Source of the DNA: Halothiobacillaceae bacterium
GTDB lineage: Bacteria; Pseudomonadota; Gammaproteobacteria; Halothiobacillales; Halothiobacillaceae
Assembly (NCBI GenBank): GCA_028696185.1
Contig: JAQVHL010000004.1
Coordinates: 35,508-99,507, forward strand
Direction: 5' to 3'
DNA length: 64,000 nucleotides
Positions 25,941 through 35,158 of this stretch are shown piece by piece; positions within the stretch are counted from its first letter, which is position 1; each line of letters starts with the position of its first letter. Both the position numbers and the translations under genes were made by a program. The notes below the pieces were generated by a model. It saw only the letters and a list, made by a program, of their open reading frames with translations, was not told the DNA's origin and did no database searches.

Positions 25941-26219
25941 TCAGCTGGCGTTGCCCTGGCGGTTCACGCGCTTTTCCAGGGCGTCGCGATGGCGCAGGGT
26001 GGCCTCGGTGGCGTTCAGGCAATCGGGGTCTTCGGCGATGCGGGTGGCACGGGCGCTGTCCTTGGCGCGGAGTGCGTCACTAAGAGCGCGGTTGCATTCT
26101 TCCATCTTGGCCATGGCTTGTTCGGGGGTGCGCAGGTAGTCGTCCACCGTGCGCGGAGCCGCCTGGGTGGTGGAAATCAGGGCAATACCGAGCATCAGGG
26201 GGAAAAAACGGGAAGACAC
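25941..26219 (-). CDS. Small secreted protein resembling EexN entry-exclusion family
   Basis: 92 residues. A GTG start complementary to 26217-26219 has GGAG eight bases upstream; a longer open frame reaches 26300 without such a site. A signal peptide (FFPLMLGIALISTTQA) is followed by TVDDYLRTPEQAMAKMEECN, then EDPDCLNATEATLRH. The spacing YL-P-C-(N)-C-NA is that of EexN-type plasmid entry-exclusion lipoproteins, but there is no lipobox cysteine, so it would be periplasmic. No conjugation genes are nearby, so this is probably a chromosomal relative with another use. The link to EexN is by pattern only. Confidence 0.5.
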   Translation of the reverse strand: MSSRFFPLMLGIALISTTQAAPRTVDDYLRTPEQAMAKMEECNRALSDALRAKDSARATRIAEDPDCLNATEATLRHRDALEKRVNRQGNAS

Positions 26220-26432
26220 GGTCGGGCTCCATTGAGACGGGGAAGGCAGGAAGCGCCTGCCGCGCGTCGGGTTTGACGGGAGTAGGGCAAAGTGCGGCAT
26301 CGCACGGATTTTGTGGGAGGGTAAAAAATGCCTGTTTAGCTTTTCAGCGGAACACCCAGGTTCCTATTTGCAAAATTATGCCTAGATTAGCTTTTTTGAG
26401 GGTGGGGGTCATGCGATTGAATCGGCAGGATT

Positions 26433-26450
26433 TGTCAGACATGTCCTACA
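26433..26450. promoter_or_regulatory. 18-bp near-perfect palindrome, possible operator
   Basis: TGTCAGACATGTCCTACA is symmetric apart from two mismatched pairs, with the core GACATGTC. It lies in the 358-bp gap 26220-26577, 128 bases before the DUF2288 gene, and looks like a dimer-binding site. The rest of the gap is AT-richer than the genes around it and holds short T runs (26507-26512) but no certain promoter. A 25-codon frame with a G-rich leader (ATG 26411 to TAG 26488) spans the palindrome. Confidence 0.3.
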
Positions 26451-26577
26451 TCATGCATGGGGAAGGGCGGGGGGCTTACAGTGGGTAGGGGGAAACGTGT
26501 TACAATTTTTTCATTTTCACGGGACAGTATCTGGCCTGTTGTCGGTTCGGTCGATAAGTTTGGGGCAGCAGAAATCA

Positions 26578-26928
26578 ATGCGTAAGGGATTTTCGGACGA
26601 GGCGGCCCACCTGGAGGAGCTGCATGCGCGCCTCAATGGTGAGACGGCATGTGTGGCATGGGCTGAGCTGGAGCGTTTTCATGCGAGGGGTATTCTCGTG
26701 CATGTGCGGGCGGGGCTTGATCTGGTGGATGTTGCCGCGCGTTTCGCCCAGGATGACGCGTTCAGTGTGTCCCGCTGGATGGAGGCTGGTTTGATTTCCC
26801 GGCTGGACGATGCGCAGGCGCGTGATTGGCTGGGGCGCGATCCTTCATTGTGGGCGGTGGTGGTGCTGCCCTGGGTGCTGGTGCAAGAGCGCAGCGTGTC
26901 CGTGTCTGACAGCGAGCGGCGGCATTAA
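26578..26928 (+). CDS. DUF2288 family protein
   Basis: 116 residues, cytosolic. LHARLNGETACVAWAELERF, then VRAGLDLVDVAARFAQDDAF and WAVVVLPWVLVQERSV, are the conserved blocks of DUF2288, a family of unknown function in gammaproteobacteria and cyanobacteria. The ATG at 26578 begins MRKGFSDEAAHLEEL; a longer frame opens at 26497 but adds unconserved residues. It is apparently monocistronic, preceded by the long gap with a palindrome and followed by 173 bases before the OYE gene. Confidence 0.85.
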   Translation: MRKGFSDEAAHLEELHARLNGETACVAWAELERFHARGILVHVRAGLDLVDVAARFAQDDAFSVSRWMEAGLISRLDDAQARDWLGRDPSLWAVVVLPWVLVQERSVSVSDSERRH

Positions 26929-27101
26929 ATGTCCTTGCGTCGGGAGCGTGATATTTGGGCTATGCTATGCAATCGGGGAGAGGGGCCTGAGCGGCGCGTG
27001 TTGCGCCGATCGGCTGGCTTCCTGCCGGGGCGGCCGCCTGAGAGGCCGCGCGAGGACTGTGCCGCCTTTTGCGGTGCTATTGACACGGAGACTGAACGTT
27101 C

Positions 27102-28211
27102 ATGACATCTGCCGCCCTTCCTGACCTTTTTACGTCCTTGAAGATGGGGCCGCTGATGCTGCCCAACCGTATTGTCATGGCACCAATGACCCGCAACCGG
27201 GCCGGCGAAGGCATGGTTCCCGGCGATTTGATGGTCAGCTATTACGCCCAGCGTGCGACGGCCGGGCTGATTGTCAGTGAGGGTGCGCCGATTTCACCAC
27301 AGGCTGTGGGTTATCCGAATACACCGGGTCTGTACAATGCCGAGCAGGTGCGGGGCTGGAAGCGGGTGACGGCGGCGGTGCATGCGCGTGGCGGACGCAT
27401 TTTTGCTCAGCTCTGGCATGTCGGTCGTATCTCCCATCCGTCGTTGCAGCCGGGCGGGGGGCTGCCGGTGGCTCCTTCGGCCTTGAGGCCGGAAGGCGTG
27501 GCGATCACCGCGCAAGGGCCGCAGCCGTTCGTTGCGCCGCGTGCGCTGACTCTGGATGAGATTACCCGCATCGTCGAGGATTACGAGGCGGCCGCGCAAA
27601 ACGCTCTGGATGCCGGTTTCGATGGCGTGGAAATTCATGCCGCCAACGGTTATCTGCTCGATCAGTTCCTGCGTGATGGCAGCAATCTGCGTACCGATTG
27701 TTACGGTGGTGATCCGCAGGGTCGCATGCGTTTTCTCTTGGAAGTCATGGATGGGGTGTGTTCCGTGTGGGGCGCGTCGCGTGTGGGCTTGCGTATCTCG
27801 CCCCTGCAGCCGTTCAACGATATGCGTGACAGCAACCCGGAATACCTGTTCACCCAGCTCGTTAAGGCGCTCAACAGCTTCGATCTGGCCTATCTGCATG
27901 TGACTGAGATGGGTAAGGACGCACCGGATCAGGCCGGGCCGGGCTTCGACCTGTCTGTTCTGCGAGGCTTGTGGCGCGGCTTGTATATGACCAATGGTGG
28001 CTATGATCGTGACAGTGCAACCCTTGCCCTGCAAAGCGGTGCTGCGGATATGGTCTCCTTCGGTGCCTTGTATATCGCCAACCCTGATCTGGTTGAACGT
28101 TTTGCGGCCGGCGGTCCCTTTAATACGCCGGACACATCCACTTACTATGGTGGTGGGGCCAAGGGGTATACCGATTATCCGGCCATGCCGCGTCTTCCGG
28201 GAGCCGCCTGA
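27102..28211 (+). CDS. Old yellow enzyme-type NADH:flavin oxidoreductase (NemA/XenB group)
   Basis: 369 residues, a single FMN-binding TIM barrel. LPNRIVMAPMTRNRAGEG is the family start. EIHAANGYLLDQFLRDGSN contains the His/Asn pair that binds substrate, RTDCYGGDPQGRMRFLLEV is diagnostic, and the end has SFGALYIANPDLVERF. Such enzymes reduce activated alkenes, nitro compounds or quinones. GGAG-like bases lie upstream of the ATG. A chemoreceptor with a heme-binding motif starts 105 bases downstream on the same strand, which may be functional pairing or chance. Confidence 0.93.
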   Translation: MTSAALPDLFTSLKMGPLMLPNRIVMAPMTRNRAGEGMVPGDLMVSYYAQRATAGLIVSEGAPISPQAVGYPNTPGLYNAEQVRGWKRVTAAVHARGGRIFAQLWHVGRISHPSLQPGGGLPVAPSALRPEGVAITAQGPQPFVAPRALTLDEITRIVEDYEAAAQNALDAGFDGVEIHAANGYLLDQFLRDGSNLRTDCYGGDPQGRMRFLLEVMDGVCSVWGASRVGLRISPLQPFNDMRDSNPEYLFTQLVKALNSFDLAYLHVTEMGKDAPDQAGPGFDLSVLRGLWRGLYMTNGGYDRDSATLALQSGAADMVSFGALYIANPDLVERFAAGGPFNTPDTSTYYGGGAKGYTDYPAMPRLPGAA

Positions 28212-28316
28212 GCGGATCGTCCGCATTCGCACCGGCCGCGCCTTTTCCTGAATTAACTTGTTGATTCTACGCGGAAGCGGCCGGGGCGGCACTTCCGTGT
28301 CTTGCGTGGAGTGCCT

Positions 28317-29927
28317 ATGCGTTCGTTGTCCCTGAGTTACAAGATTTCCGGTGTGGCCATCCTCGTGATCGTGGCCTTGGCCGCGATGATGACGCTGGAT
28401 CGCCTGCGCGATGAGCGCGCCGTCATGCTCGAAGGGGAGGTCAAAGCCGCGCGGGCGCTGGTGCTGATGTCCGAGTCGGTGCGCGAGGGTATGGAAAATA
28501 AATGGGCTGCCGGCCTGTTCAGCCCTCAGATTCTGCGTAATCTGCCGCATGCCAGTGAGGAAGAGCTGCGCAAAAAAGTACTCGCTGCCGTTCCAGTGGT
28601 GGGGGCCTGGGAAGCCGCGCAGGCCAAGTCGCGTGAGGCCGGTTTTGAATTCCGTACACCGCGCGAAGGGCCACGAAACACCAAGAACGTGCCCGATGCG
28701 GTCGAGCTGGAGGCTCTGCGCTTCTTCGCCGCCGATCCGAAAGCCCGCGAATACTTCGTGCACGACGAGGCGCGTAACGCCCTGCGCTATTTCCGTCCGG
28801 TCCGTCTGACGGAGGCCTGTCTCTATTGTCATGGTGACCCGGCGCATTCCCAGGCGTTCTGGGGGCGGTCCGATGGCTTGGATATCACCGGCTATTCCAT
28901 GGAAAACAAGTCGGTTGGTGATCTGCATGGTGCCTTTGAGGTCATCAAGCCACTGGATGCACTGGATGAAGCCATGTGGGGGAGTGTTGGCAAGAGCCTG
29001 CTGAGCATGTTCATCGGTGTGGTCCTGGCGGCGCTGGTGCTCATGCTGGTGCTCAAGCGCTGGCTGTTCGTGCCGCTCACGCAGGCTGTGGGTGTGGCTA
29101 ATCGACTGGCGGGTGGCGATTTGTCCGCGCGTATTGACATGACGCGGGTCGGCGGGGACGAAATGGGTGTGTTGCTGCAGAGCCTGGACGGGATGTCTCG
29201 TCATCTTGCCGAAGTCATCCAGGCTACCCGGCAGGCGGCGGGTGGGCTGGCCGAGGGGGCGGATCAGGTTGAGCAGACTTCCAGTGGGCTGGCCCGCGCC
29301 GCCGGAGAGCAGGCTTCACGTGTCACCACGGTTGTGCGCGCGTTGCAGCAGATGAACGAAGCGATTCACCATATGGAAGATGCTGCTCGTCAGACCCAGG
29401 CGCGCTCCGAGTCGGCTGTTAGCCTCGCCGAATCGGGCAGTGGAGCGGTGCAGGACACCATGGACCGCATGCGGCAGATCGCGGATGTGGTCAAGCTGGT
29501 GGACGATATCGCCTATCAGACCAACCTGCTTGCCCTCAACGCCGCCATCGAAGCCTCGCGAGCGGGGGATGCTGGGCGTGAGTTCGGCGTTGTGGCCGAC
29601 GAAGTGCGCAAGCTGGCCGAACGCTCGCGCACGGCGGCGGCGCGCATTGGCGAGATTGCGGCGCAGAGTGTGGAGGTATCCGAACAGGCGGCCGGGATGA
29701 TGGGGGAGGTGACCGATTCCATCCGCGAGACGTCTACGCTGGTCCGCGATATTGCCCGCCAGATGCGCGAGCAGTCAGGGGCGGTGGACGCGCTGGAGCG
29801 CACGCTGAGCGCGCTGGATGGCGTCACCGCTCGCAATGCCGAGGCCTCCGCCGAGCTTTCCGCCACGGCCAAGGACATGAATGCCCAGGCGCGCGGCCTG
29901 CGCGAGCAGGTGGAATTCTTCCACTGA
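28317..29927 (+). CDS. Methyl-accepting chemotaxis protein with Tll0287-like (DUF3365) CxxCH sensor
   Basis: 536 residues. TM1 is about 9-27 and TM2 about 225-248. The periplasmic region between them resembles the Tll0287-like/DUF3365 domain, with FRTPREGPRN, YFRPVRLTEACLYCHGDP and the c-type heme motif C168-x-x-C171-H172. A HAMP segment and a full signalling domain follow, with tip [20 protein letters not shown]. The ATG at 28317 has GGAG at 28308-28311. If heme is attached, the receptor would sense redox state or a gas and steer motility through CheA. No che genes are in the window. Confidence 0.85.
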   Translation: MRSLSLSYKISGVAILVIVALAAMMTLDRLRDERAVMLEGEVKAARALVLMSESVREGMENKWAAGLFSPQILRNLPHASEEELRKKVLAAVPVVGAWEAAQAKSREAGFEFRTPREGPRNTKNVPDAVELEALRFFAADPKAREYFVHDEARNALRYFRPVRLTEACLYCHGDPAHSQAFWGRSDGLDITGYSMENKSVGDLHGAFEVIKPLDALDEAMWGSVGKSLLSMFIGVVLAALVLMLVLKRWLFVPLTQAVGVANRLAGGDLSARIDMTRVGGDEMGVLLQSLDGMSRHLAEVIQATRQAAGGLAEGADQVEQTSSGLARAAGEQASRVTTVVRALQQMNEAIHHMEDAARQTQARSESAVSLAESGSGAVQDTMDRMRQIADVVKLVDDIAYQTNLLALNAAIEASRAGDAGREFGVVADEVRKLAERSRTAAARIGEIAAQSVEVSEQAAGMMGEVTDSIRETSTLVRDIARQMREQSGAVDALERTLSALDGVTARNAEASAELSATAKDMNAQARGLREQVEFFH

Positions 29928-29996
29928 CGCGCCGGATGAGGTTTTCGTTTCGCGCATGCCTGGCCGTGGGACGTCTCGTCATTGCCAGGCGGCGGA

Positions 29997-30025
29997 TTGA
30001 CAGTGCGCTGCCAACTCCTTAAGAT
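29997..30025 (+). promoter_or_regulatory. Promoter of the rimP-nusA-infB operon
   Basis: TTGACA (29997-30002), a 17-bp spacer, then TAAGAT (30020-30025): a perfect -35 and a 4/6 -10. It lies 79 bases before the rimP ATG and ahead of the leader hairpin at 30055-30070. Confidence 0.6.
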
Positions 30026-30054
30026 TCGCGGCAAATCTGGTAATCCAAGTTGCC

Positions 30055-30075
30055 GGCCCCTTTTGGGGCCTTTTT
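30055..30075 (+). terminator. Intrinsic-terminator-like hairpin in the rimP leader (attenuator)
   Basis: GGCCCC (30055-30060), loop TTTT, GGGGCC (30065-30070), then TTTTT. This is a compact terminator placed between the probable promoter and the rimP start. It would either end transcription from upstream or attenuate the operon that encodes NusA, a factor acting on such hairpins. Confidence 0.7.
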
Positions 30076-30103
30076 ATTTCCGTTCGCGGCAGGCGGGGCC
30101 TCC

Positions 30104-30556
30104 ATGCAGAAGATTCCCGACAAATTGGAACAGCTCCTTGAACCGGTCGTCACCGGTCTGGGCTATGAATGGGTGGGCGCCGAGTTGCGTGCAGGCCAGC
30201 GTCCGCTGCTGCGTCTGTACATTGACGGCGAAGAGGGTGTGAACCTGGACGATTGCGCCGAGGTCAGTCATGCCGTCAGCGGCGTCCTGGACGTGGAAGA
30301 TCCCATCGACGGACAGTATGTGCTTGAGGTGTCCTCGCCGGGGCTTGATCGCCCGCTGTTCCGTCTGATGGACTTCGAGCGCTTTGCCGGCCACAAGGTG
30401 CGTGTGCGTCTGGCGCGTCCCCTGGCCGGGCAGCGTAATTTCGCTGGCGTGATCGAGGCGGTGGAAGGGGACGAGGTGGTGCTGGTCGAGGGGGAAACAC
30501 ACCACCGCCTGCATTTTGCGGACATGGACCGGGCCAACCTGGTCCCCGAATTCTGA
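30104..30556 (+). CDS. rimP: Ribosome maturation factor RimP
   Basis: 150 residues, standard length. RimP helps early 30S assembly around S19 and S12. The N-terminal domain shows LEQLLEPVVTGLGYEWVGAE and LRLYIDGEEGVNLDDCAEVS, then YVLEVSSPGLDRPLF, the family hallmark. The C-terminal SH3-like part follows (HKVRVRLARPLAGQRNFAGV). It is first in the rimP-nusA-infB-rbfA-truB-rpsO-pnp cluster, 87 bases upstream of nusA. Translation starts just after the leader hairpin, so its expression may be coupled to attenuation. Confidence 0.96.
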   Translation: MQKIPDKLEQLLEPVVTGLGYEWVGAELRAGQRPLLRLYIDGEEGVNLDDCAEVSHAVSGVLDVEDPIDGQYVLEVSSPGLDRPLFRLMDFERFAGHKVRVRLARPLAGQRNFAGVIEAVEGDEVVLVEGETHHRLHFADMDRANLVPEF

Positions 30557-30643
30557 ACGTAGCGAATAGCGCCCCGATGGGCGCCAACAACAACGAAACG
30601 ATCTAACGCAACCGATGCTCCGGCATCTGGAGGCAGGAGTCCG

Positions 30644-32131
30644 ATGAGTAAAGAAATCCTCTATGTGGTGGATGCCGTCTCGAACGAGAAGAACGTACCC
30701 AAGGGTGTCATCTTCGAAGCGATCGAGGCCGCGCTTGCCTCTGCCGCGCGCAAGCGGCATGGCGGAGACATCGAGGTGCGCGTCGCCATCGACCGCGTAT
30801 CCGGTGAATACACCACACTGCGTCGCTGGAAAGTCGTCGAAGGCGAAACCAGCGAAAACCCCGAGCGCGAGATGATCCTTGCGGCTGCGCGCCTGGATGA
30901 TCCTGATGTTCAGCCGGGCGAGTATGTCGAGGAGGAGATCGAATCCGTCGAATTCGGCCGTATCGCCGCTCAGGCCGCCAAGCAGGTCATCGTGCAGAAG
31001 GTGCGCGAGGCCGAGCGTCGCCAGGTCGTGGACGCCTATATCGACCGCAAGGGCAGCCTGATGATGGGTGTGGTCAAGCGCATGGATCGTGGCAACGTCA
31101 CGCTCGATCTGGGCAATGGCGTCGAAGCCTTCCTGCATCGTGAGGACATGATCGGTCGCGAGACCGTGCATGTGGGTGACCGCCTGCGCGGCTACCTGAA
31201 AGATGTGCGACATGAGCCGCGCGGCCCTCAGTTGTTCATGAGCCGCACCGCGCCGGAATTTCTCATCAAGCTTTTTGAGCTGGAAGTGCCGGAAATTGGT
31301 CAGGGCTTGATCCAGGTCATGGGCGCCGCCCGTGATCCGGGGCTGCGTGCCAAGATTGCCGTGCGCTCCATGGATCCGCGCCTGGACCCGGTAGGTACCT
31401 GCGTGGGCATGCGCGGTTCGCGCGTGCAGTCGGTCACCAACGAGCTCTCCGGTGAGCGCATCGATATCATCGTGTGGGACGAAAATCCTGCGCAATTCGT
31501 CATCAACGCCATGTCTCCGGCAGATGTCGTTTCCATCGTCGTCGATGAGGATTCGCACAGCATGGATGTGGCGGTGACGGAAGAAAAGCTTTCCCAGGCC
31601 ATTGGTCGCGGCGGGCAGAACGTACGTCTGGCCAGCCAGTTGACCGGCTGGCACCTCAATGTGATGACCGAAGAGCAGGCACGTGAGAAGAGCGATTCCG
31701 AACTGGGTCGTCTGGTAGGCGAATTCATGCGCCAGCTCGACATCGACGAGGACATCGCCCTGCTGCTGGCCGAAACGGGCTTTTCCAGTATTGAGGAAAT
31801 CGCCTACGTGCCGATGGCCGAGTTGCTGGAGATTCCCGAGTTCGACGAAGATATCGTCGAGGCGCTGCGTGGTCGGGCGCGTGATGCGCTTTTGACCCGC
31901 GCCATCGCCAGCGAGGAGCGCGTCGAAGACGCGGTCGATCTGGCCACCCTCGACGGCATGACGCCCGAACTCATCGCTCGCCTGGCTGAGCGCGACGTGC
32001 ACGATGCCGAAGAACTGGCCGAAATGTCTGTCGCAGAGCTGGCGGAAATCGAAGGTGTCGACGAAGAACTCGCCGGCCGACTCATCATGGCCGCGCGCGC
32101 ACCGTGGTTCAATGCCGACGGTCAGAACTGA
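30644..32131 (+). CDS. nusA: Transcription termination/antitermination factor NusA
   Basis: 495 residues, as in E. coli. NusA binds RNA polymerase near the RNA exit and promotes pausing, termination or antitermination. Residues 1-125 are the polymerase-binding domain and about 135-200 the S1 domain ([20 protein letters not shown]). KH1 and KH2 include [20 protein letters not shown] and [18 protein letters not shown]. Two C-terminal acidic repeats are present, one with [15 protein letters not shown] and the other with [23 protein letters not shown] precedes the ATG. Confidence 0.98.
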   Translation: MSKEILYVVDAVSNEKNVPKGVIFEAIEAALASAARKRHGGDIEVRVAIDRVSGEYTTLRRWKVVEGETSENPEREMILAAARLDDPDVQPGEYVEEEIESVEFGRIAAQAAKQVIVQKVREAERRQVVDAYIDRKGSLMMGVVKRMDRGNVTLDLGNGVEAFLHREDMIGRETVHVGDRLRGYLKDVRHEPRGPQLFMSRTAPEFLIKLFELEVPEIGQGLIQVMGAARDPGLRAKIAVRSMDPRLDPVGTCVGMRGSRVQSVTNELSGERIDIIVWDENPAQFVINAMSPADVVSIVVDEDSHSMDVAVTEEKLSQAIGRGGQNVRLASQLTGWHLNVMTEEQAREKSDSELGRLVGEFMRQLDIDEDIALLLAETGFSSIEEIAYVPMAELLEIPEFDEDIVEALRGRARDALLTRAIASEERVEDAVDLATLDGMTPELIARLAERDVHDAEELAEMSVAELAEIEGVDEELAGRLIMAARAPWFNADGQN

Positions 32132-32164
32132 TCTGGCCGACATAGGCAAATTGCAGGAGATTCC

Positions 32165-34741
32165 ATGTCTGAACAAACCGTAAAACAACTCGCCGAGCAG
32201 GTCGGGACTGCGGTCGATCGGCTGCTCGAACAGCTTGAAGAGGCCGGAGTCAGGATTTCCGGCGCGGATGCGGTGGTCAGCGACGAGGACAAGATGCGCC
32301 TGCTGGCGCACCTGCGCAAGAGCCATGGTCGCGATGACGCGCCCACGCCCGGACGCATCACCCTCAAGCGTCGTAGCCAGGAAGAGATCAAGGTCGTGGG
32401 TGGCGCAGGCCGTCCCAAGACCGTGAATGTCGAATATCGCAAGAAGCGCACCTATGTGCAGCGTGCGGTCATCGACGAGGAAATGGCGCGCCAGCAGCAG
32501 GCCGAACAGGCCGAGCAGGCAGCGCGTGAAGCGGCGGTGATATCCGAGCGTGCCGAGGTGGCAGAACCCGTGGTTTCGGCTGTTTCCGACGTGTCGGCGA
32601 GTGTGGTCGAGCCGGTCGTGCCCGAATCCAGTGAAGCGCCGCTCCAGGTCGAAACTGAAGCGAGTCCGGTGCTTGTCGCTGTCGCCGAGCCCGTTGAGGT
32701 GGCGGCTGCGGCCGAATTGGTCCCGACGTCCCCTCGCCCCGCCGCCGAGCCGGCACGCCCTGGCCCGTCCGCGCCCCGTCCCCCGGTCGCTCCGCGACTG
32801 AGCGCCGAGGCCGAAGAGCGCGAAAAGGCCAAGAAAGCCAAAGGGCATAGTGGCAAGGGCCGGCACCAGCGCGAAGTGCGCGCCGCCCGTCCGGGGGCTG
32901 ATCTTGATGACGCCGGTGGACGCCGTGGCGGTCCGCGCCGTGCCAAACCGGGCAAGCCGCGTCATGGCTTCGAGATGCCGACCGCACCGGTCGTGCGCGA
33001 GGTGAGCATTCCCGAGACCATTTCCGTCGCCGATCTGGCGCAGAAAATGGCCGTCAAGGGCGTGGATGTGGTCAAGGTTCTGTTCAAGATGGGCGTCATG
33101 GCGACCATCAACCAGATGATCGATCAGGACACCGCCGTGCTGGTGGTCGAGGAAATGGGCCACACGCCGAAATCGATCTCCGATGCGGATCTGGAGAAAG
33201 AGCTTCTCGGTGAAGTGGTACAGGGCGAGGCACTGTCCCGTCCGCCGGTCGTGACCGTGATGGGCCATGTCGATCACGGCAAGACCTCCCTGCTCGACTA
33301 CATCCGTCGCGCCAAGGTCGCTTCCGGCGAAGCGGGCGGGATTACCCAGCACGTGGGGGCCTACCATGTGGAAACCCCGCGCGGGGTTGTGACCTTCCTC
33401 GATACACCGGGTCATGAGGCCTTCACCGCCATGCGTGCCCGTGGCGCCAAGCTGACGGACATCGTCGTGCTGGTCGTTGCGGCGGATGATGGCGTGATGC
33501 CGCAGACCAAGGAAGCGGTCATGCACGCCCAGGCGGGCGAGGTGCCCATCGTCGTGGCTGTCAACAAGATCGACAAGCCGGAGGCAGACCCGGATCGGGT
33601 GCGCAACGAGCTCGTACAGCTTTCTGTCATTCCCGAGGAATGGGGTGGCAGTAATCAGTTCGTCAATGTTTCCGCCAAGACCGGTACGGGCATTGATGAG
33701 CTGCTCGAAGCGATTCTGCTGCAGGCCGAGGTGATGGAACTCACCGCACCGGCGACCGGCCCTGCCGTGGGCGTGGTGGTTGAGTCGTCCATCGAGAAGG
33801 GCCGGGGGCCGGTGGCCACTGTCCTCATCAAGAGCGGTCAGCTCAACAAGGGCGACGTGGTGCTTTCCGGTCAGGAGTACGGCCGCGTGCGCGCGCTGCT
33901 GGACGAGAATGGTCGTCCGATTCCCTTCGCCGGCCCGTCCATCCCCGCCGTGGTGCTCGGTCTGTCTGGCGCCCCGAACGCGGGCGATGAGATTGTGGTG
34001 CTGGAAGACGAGCGCAAGGCGCGTGAAATCGCCCTGTTCCGTCAGGGCAAATTCCGCGATACGCGTCTGGCCACGCAGCAGTCCGCCAAACTGGAAAACA
34101 TGTTCGAGCAGATGAAGGAAGGGGAAATTTCCACCCTCAACCTGCTGGTCAAGGCCGATGTGCAGGGTTCGTCCGAAGCGATCCGCGATTCGCTGGAACG
34201 TCTGTCCACCGACGAAGTGAAGGTGCGCCTGATCGGCAGCGGTGTGGGAGGCATTACCGAGTCCGACATCAACCTCGCCGCTGCGTCCAAGGCGGTGGTC
34301 ATCGGTTTCAACGTGCGTGCGGATGCTTCCGCGCGTCGCGCCGCCGAGACCCAGGGTATCGAACTGCGCTACTACGGCATCATCTACGAGATGCTCGACG
34401 ATGTGCGTCAGGCCATGACCGGCATGCTTTCGCCGGAGTTGCACGAGCGCATCACCGGTATCGCCGAAGTGCGCGATGTGTTCCGTTCGCCCAAGTTCGG
34501 CGCGGTGGCCGGCTGTATGGTTACCGAAGGCCAGATCAAGCGTGGTAATCCGATCCGCGTACTGCGTGACAACGTGGTCATCTACGAAGGTGAGCTGGAA
34601 TCCCTGCGCCGCTTCAAGGACGATGTTTCGGAAGTGCGCGCCGGCTTTGAGTGCGGTATCGGGGTCAAGAACTACAACGACGTTCGCCCCGGTGACCAGA
34701 TCGAAGTGTTCGAGCGTATCGAGGTGGCCCGTACCCTGTAA
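32165..34741 (+). CDS. infB: Translation initiation factor IF-2
   Basis: 858 residues. IF-2 is the GTPase that places initiator tRNA and joins ribosomal subunits. A short N-terminal IF2 domain ([20 protein letters not shown]) leads into a long Ala/Glu/Pro/Val-rich linker (about 100-260) with a basic patch. The second IF2_N domain starts near [21 protein letters not shown]-domain motifs are [14 protein letters not shown] and NKID. The C-terminal domains II-IV are complete. The linker is the family's fast-evolving part. GCAGGAG is 6 bases before the ATG, and the gap from nusA is 33 bases. Confidence 0.98.
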   Translation: MSEQTVKQLAEQVGTAVDRLLEQLEEAGVRISGADAVVSDEDKMRLLAHLRKSHGRDDAPTPGRITLKRRSQEEIKVVGGAGRPKTVNVEYRKKRTYVQRAVIDEEMARQQQAEQAEQAAREAAVISERAEVAEPVVSAVSDVSASVVEPVVPESSEAPLQVETEASPVLVAVAEPVEVAAAAELVPTSPRPAAEPARPGPSAPRPPVAPRLSAEAEEREKAKKAKGHSGKGRHQREVRAARPGADLDDAGGRRGGPRRAKPGKPRHGFEMPTAPVVREVSIPETISVADLAQKMAVKGVDVVKVLFKMGVMATINQMIDQDTAVLVVEEMGHTPKSISDADLEKELLGEVVQGEALSRPPVVTVMGHVDHGKTSLLDYIRRAKVASGEAGGITQHVGAYHVETPRGVVTFLDTPGHEAFTAMRARGAKLTDIVVLVVAADDGVMPQTKEAVMHAQAGEVPIVVAVNKIDKPEADPDRVRNELVQLSVIPEEWGGSNQFVNVSAKTGTGIDELLEAILLQAEVMELTAPATGPAVGVVVESSIEKGRGPVATVLIKSGQLNKGDVVLSGQEYGRVRALLDENGRPIPFAGPSIPAVVLGLSGAPNAGDEIVVLEDERKAREIALFRQGKFRDTRLATQQSAKLENMFEQMKEGEISTLNLLVKADVQGSSEAIRDSLERLSTDEVKVRLIGSGVGGITESDINLAAASKAVVIGFNVRADASARRAAETQGIELRYYGIIYEMLDDVRQAMTGMLSPELHERITGIAEVRDVFRSPKFGAVAGCMVTEGQIKRGNPIRVLRDNVVIYEGELESLRRFKDDVSEVRAGFECGIGVKNYNDVRPGDQIEVFERIEVARTL

Positions 34742-34759
34742 GGGGCGGGAGGAGCAGAC

Positions 34760-35158
34760 ATGGCCCGTGAATTTCCGCGTAGCGCCCGGGTGGCCGACCA
34801 GATCCAGCGCGATCTGTCCGAACTCATCCGCACCGAGATCAAAGACCCCCGTCTGGGGATGGTGACCCTCACGGCCGTGGAGGTCACGCGCGACCTGGCG
34901 CATGCCAAGGTGTATATCAGTACGCTGGACCCTGCTCAGCGCGCCGTGGCCCTGGAGGTACTGGGTGGTGCGGCGGGTTACCTGCGCGCTGAGCTTGCCC
35001 GTGGCCTGCGTCTGCGCACCACCCCGGCGCTGCATTTCATCTACGATGAATCCATCGAGCGAGGCATGCGCATGGATGCCATCATCGACGCGGCACGGGC
35101 GCGTGATCGCGCTCATGATGGCGATGAGGACGAGCAACCGGGCGGAGGCGAGGCGTGA
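34760..35158 (+). CDS. rbfA: 30S ribosome-binding factor RbfA
   Basis: 132 residues. RbfA binds the 16S 5' helix during late 30S maturation and is needed in the cold. The KH-like fold shows SARVADQIQRDLSELIRTEI, KDPRLGMVTLTAVEVTRDLA and LRLRTTPALHFIYDESIERG. The C-terminal tail is acidic. GGGAGGAG precedes the ATG, 18 bases after infB. Its TGA overlaps the GTG start of truB. Confidence 0.97.
   Translation: MAREFPRSARVADQIQRDLSELIRTEIKDPRLGMVTLTAVEVTRDLAHAKVYISTLDPAQRAVALEVLGGAAGYLRAELARGLRLRTTPALHFIYDESIERGMRMDAIIDAARARDRAHDGDEDEQPGGGEA

Noticed and set aside
30074..35137. A 1687-codon open frame on the minus strand across rimP-nusA-infB-rbfA
   Set aside because: It is the antisense shadow of five certain genes. 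The translation is His/Gln/Arg-rich with no family resemblance, as GC-rich antisense frames usually are.
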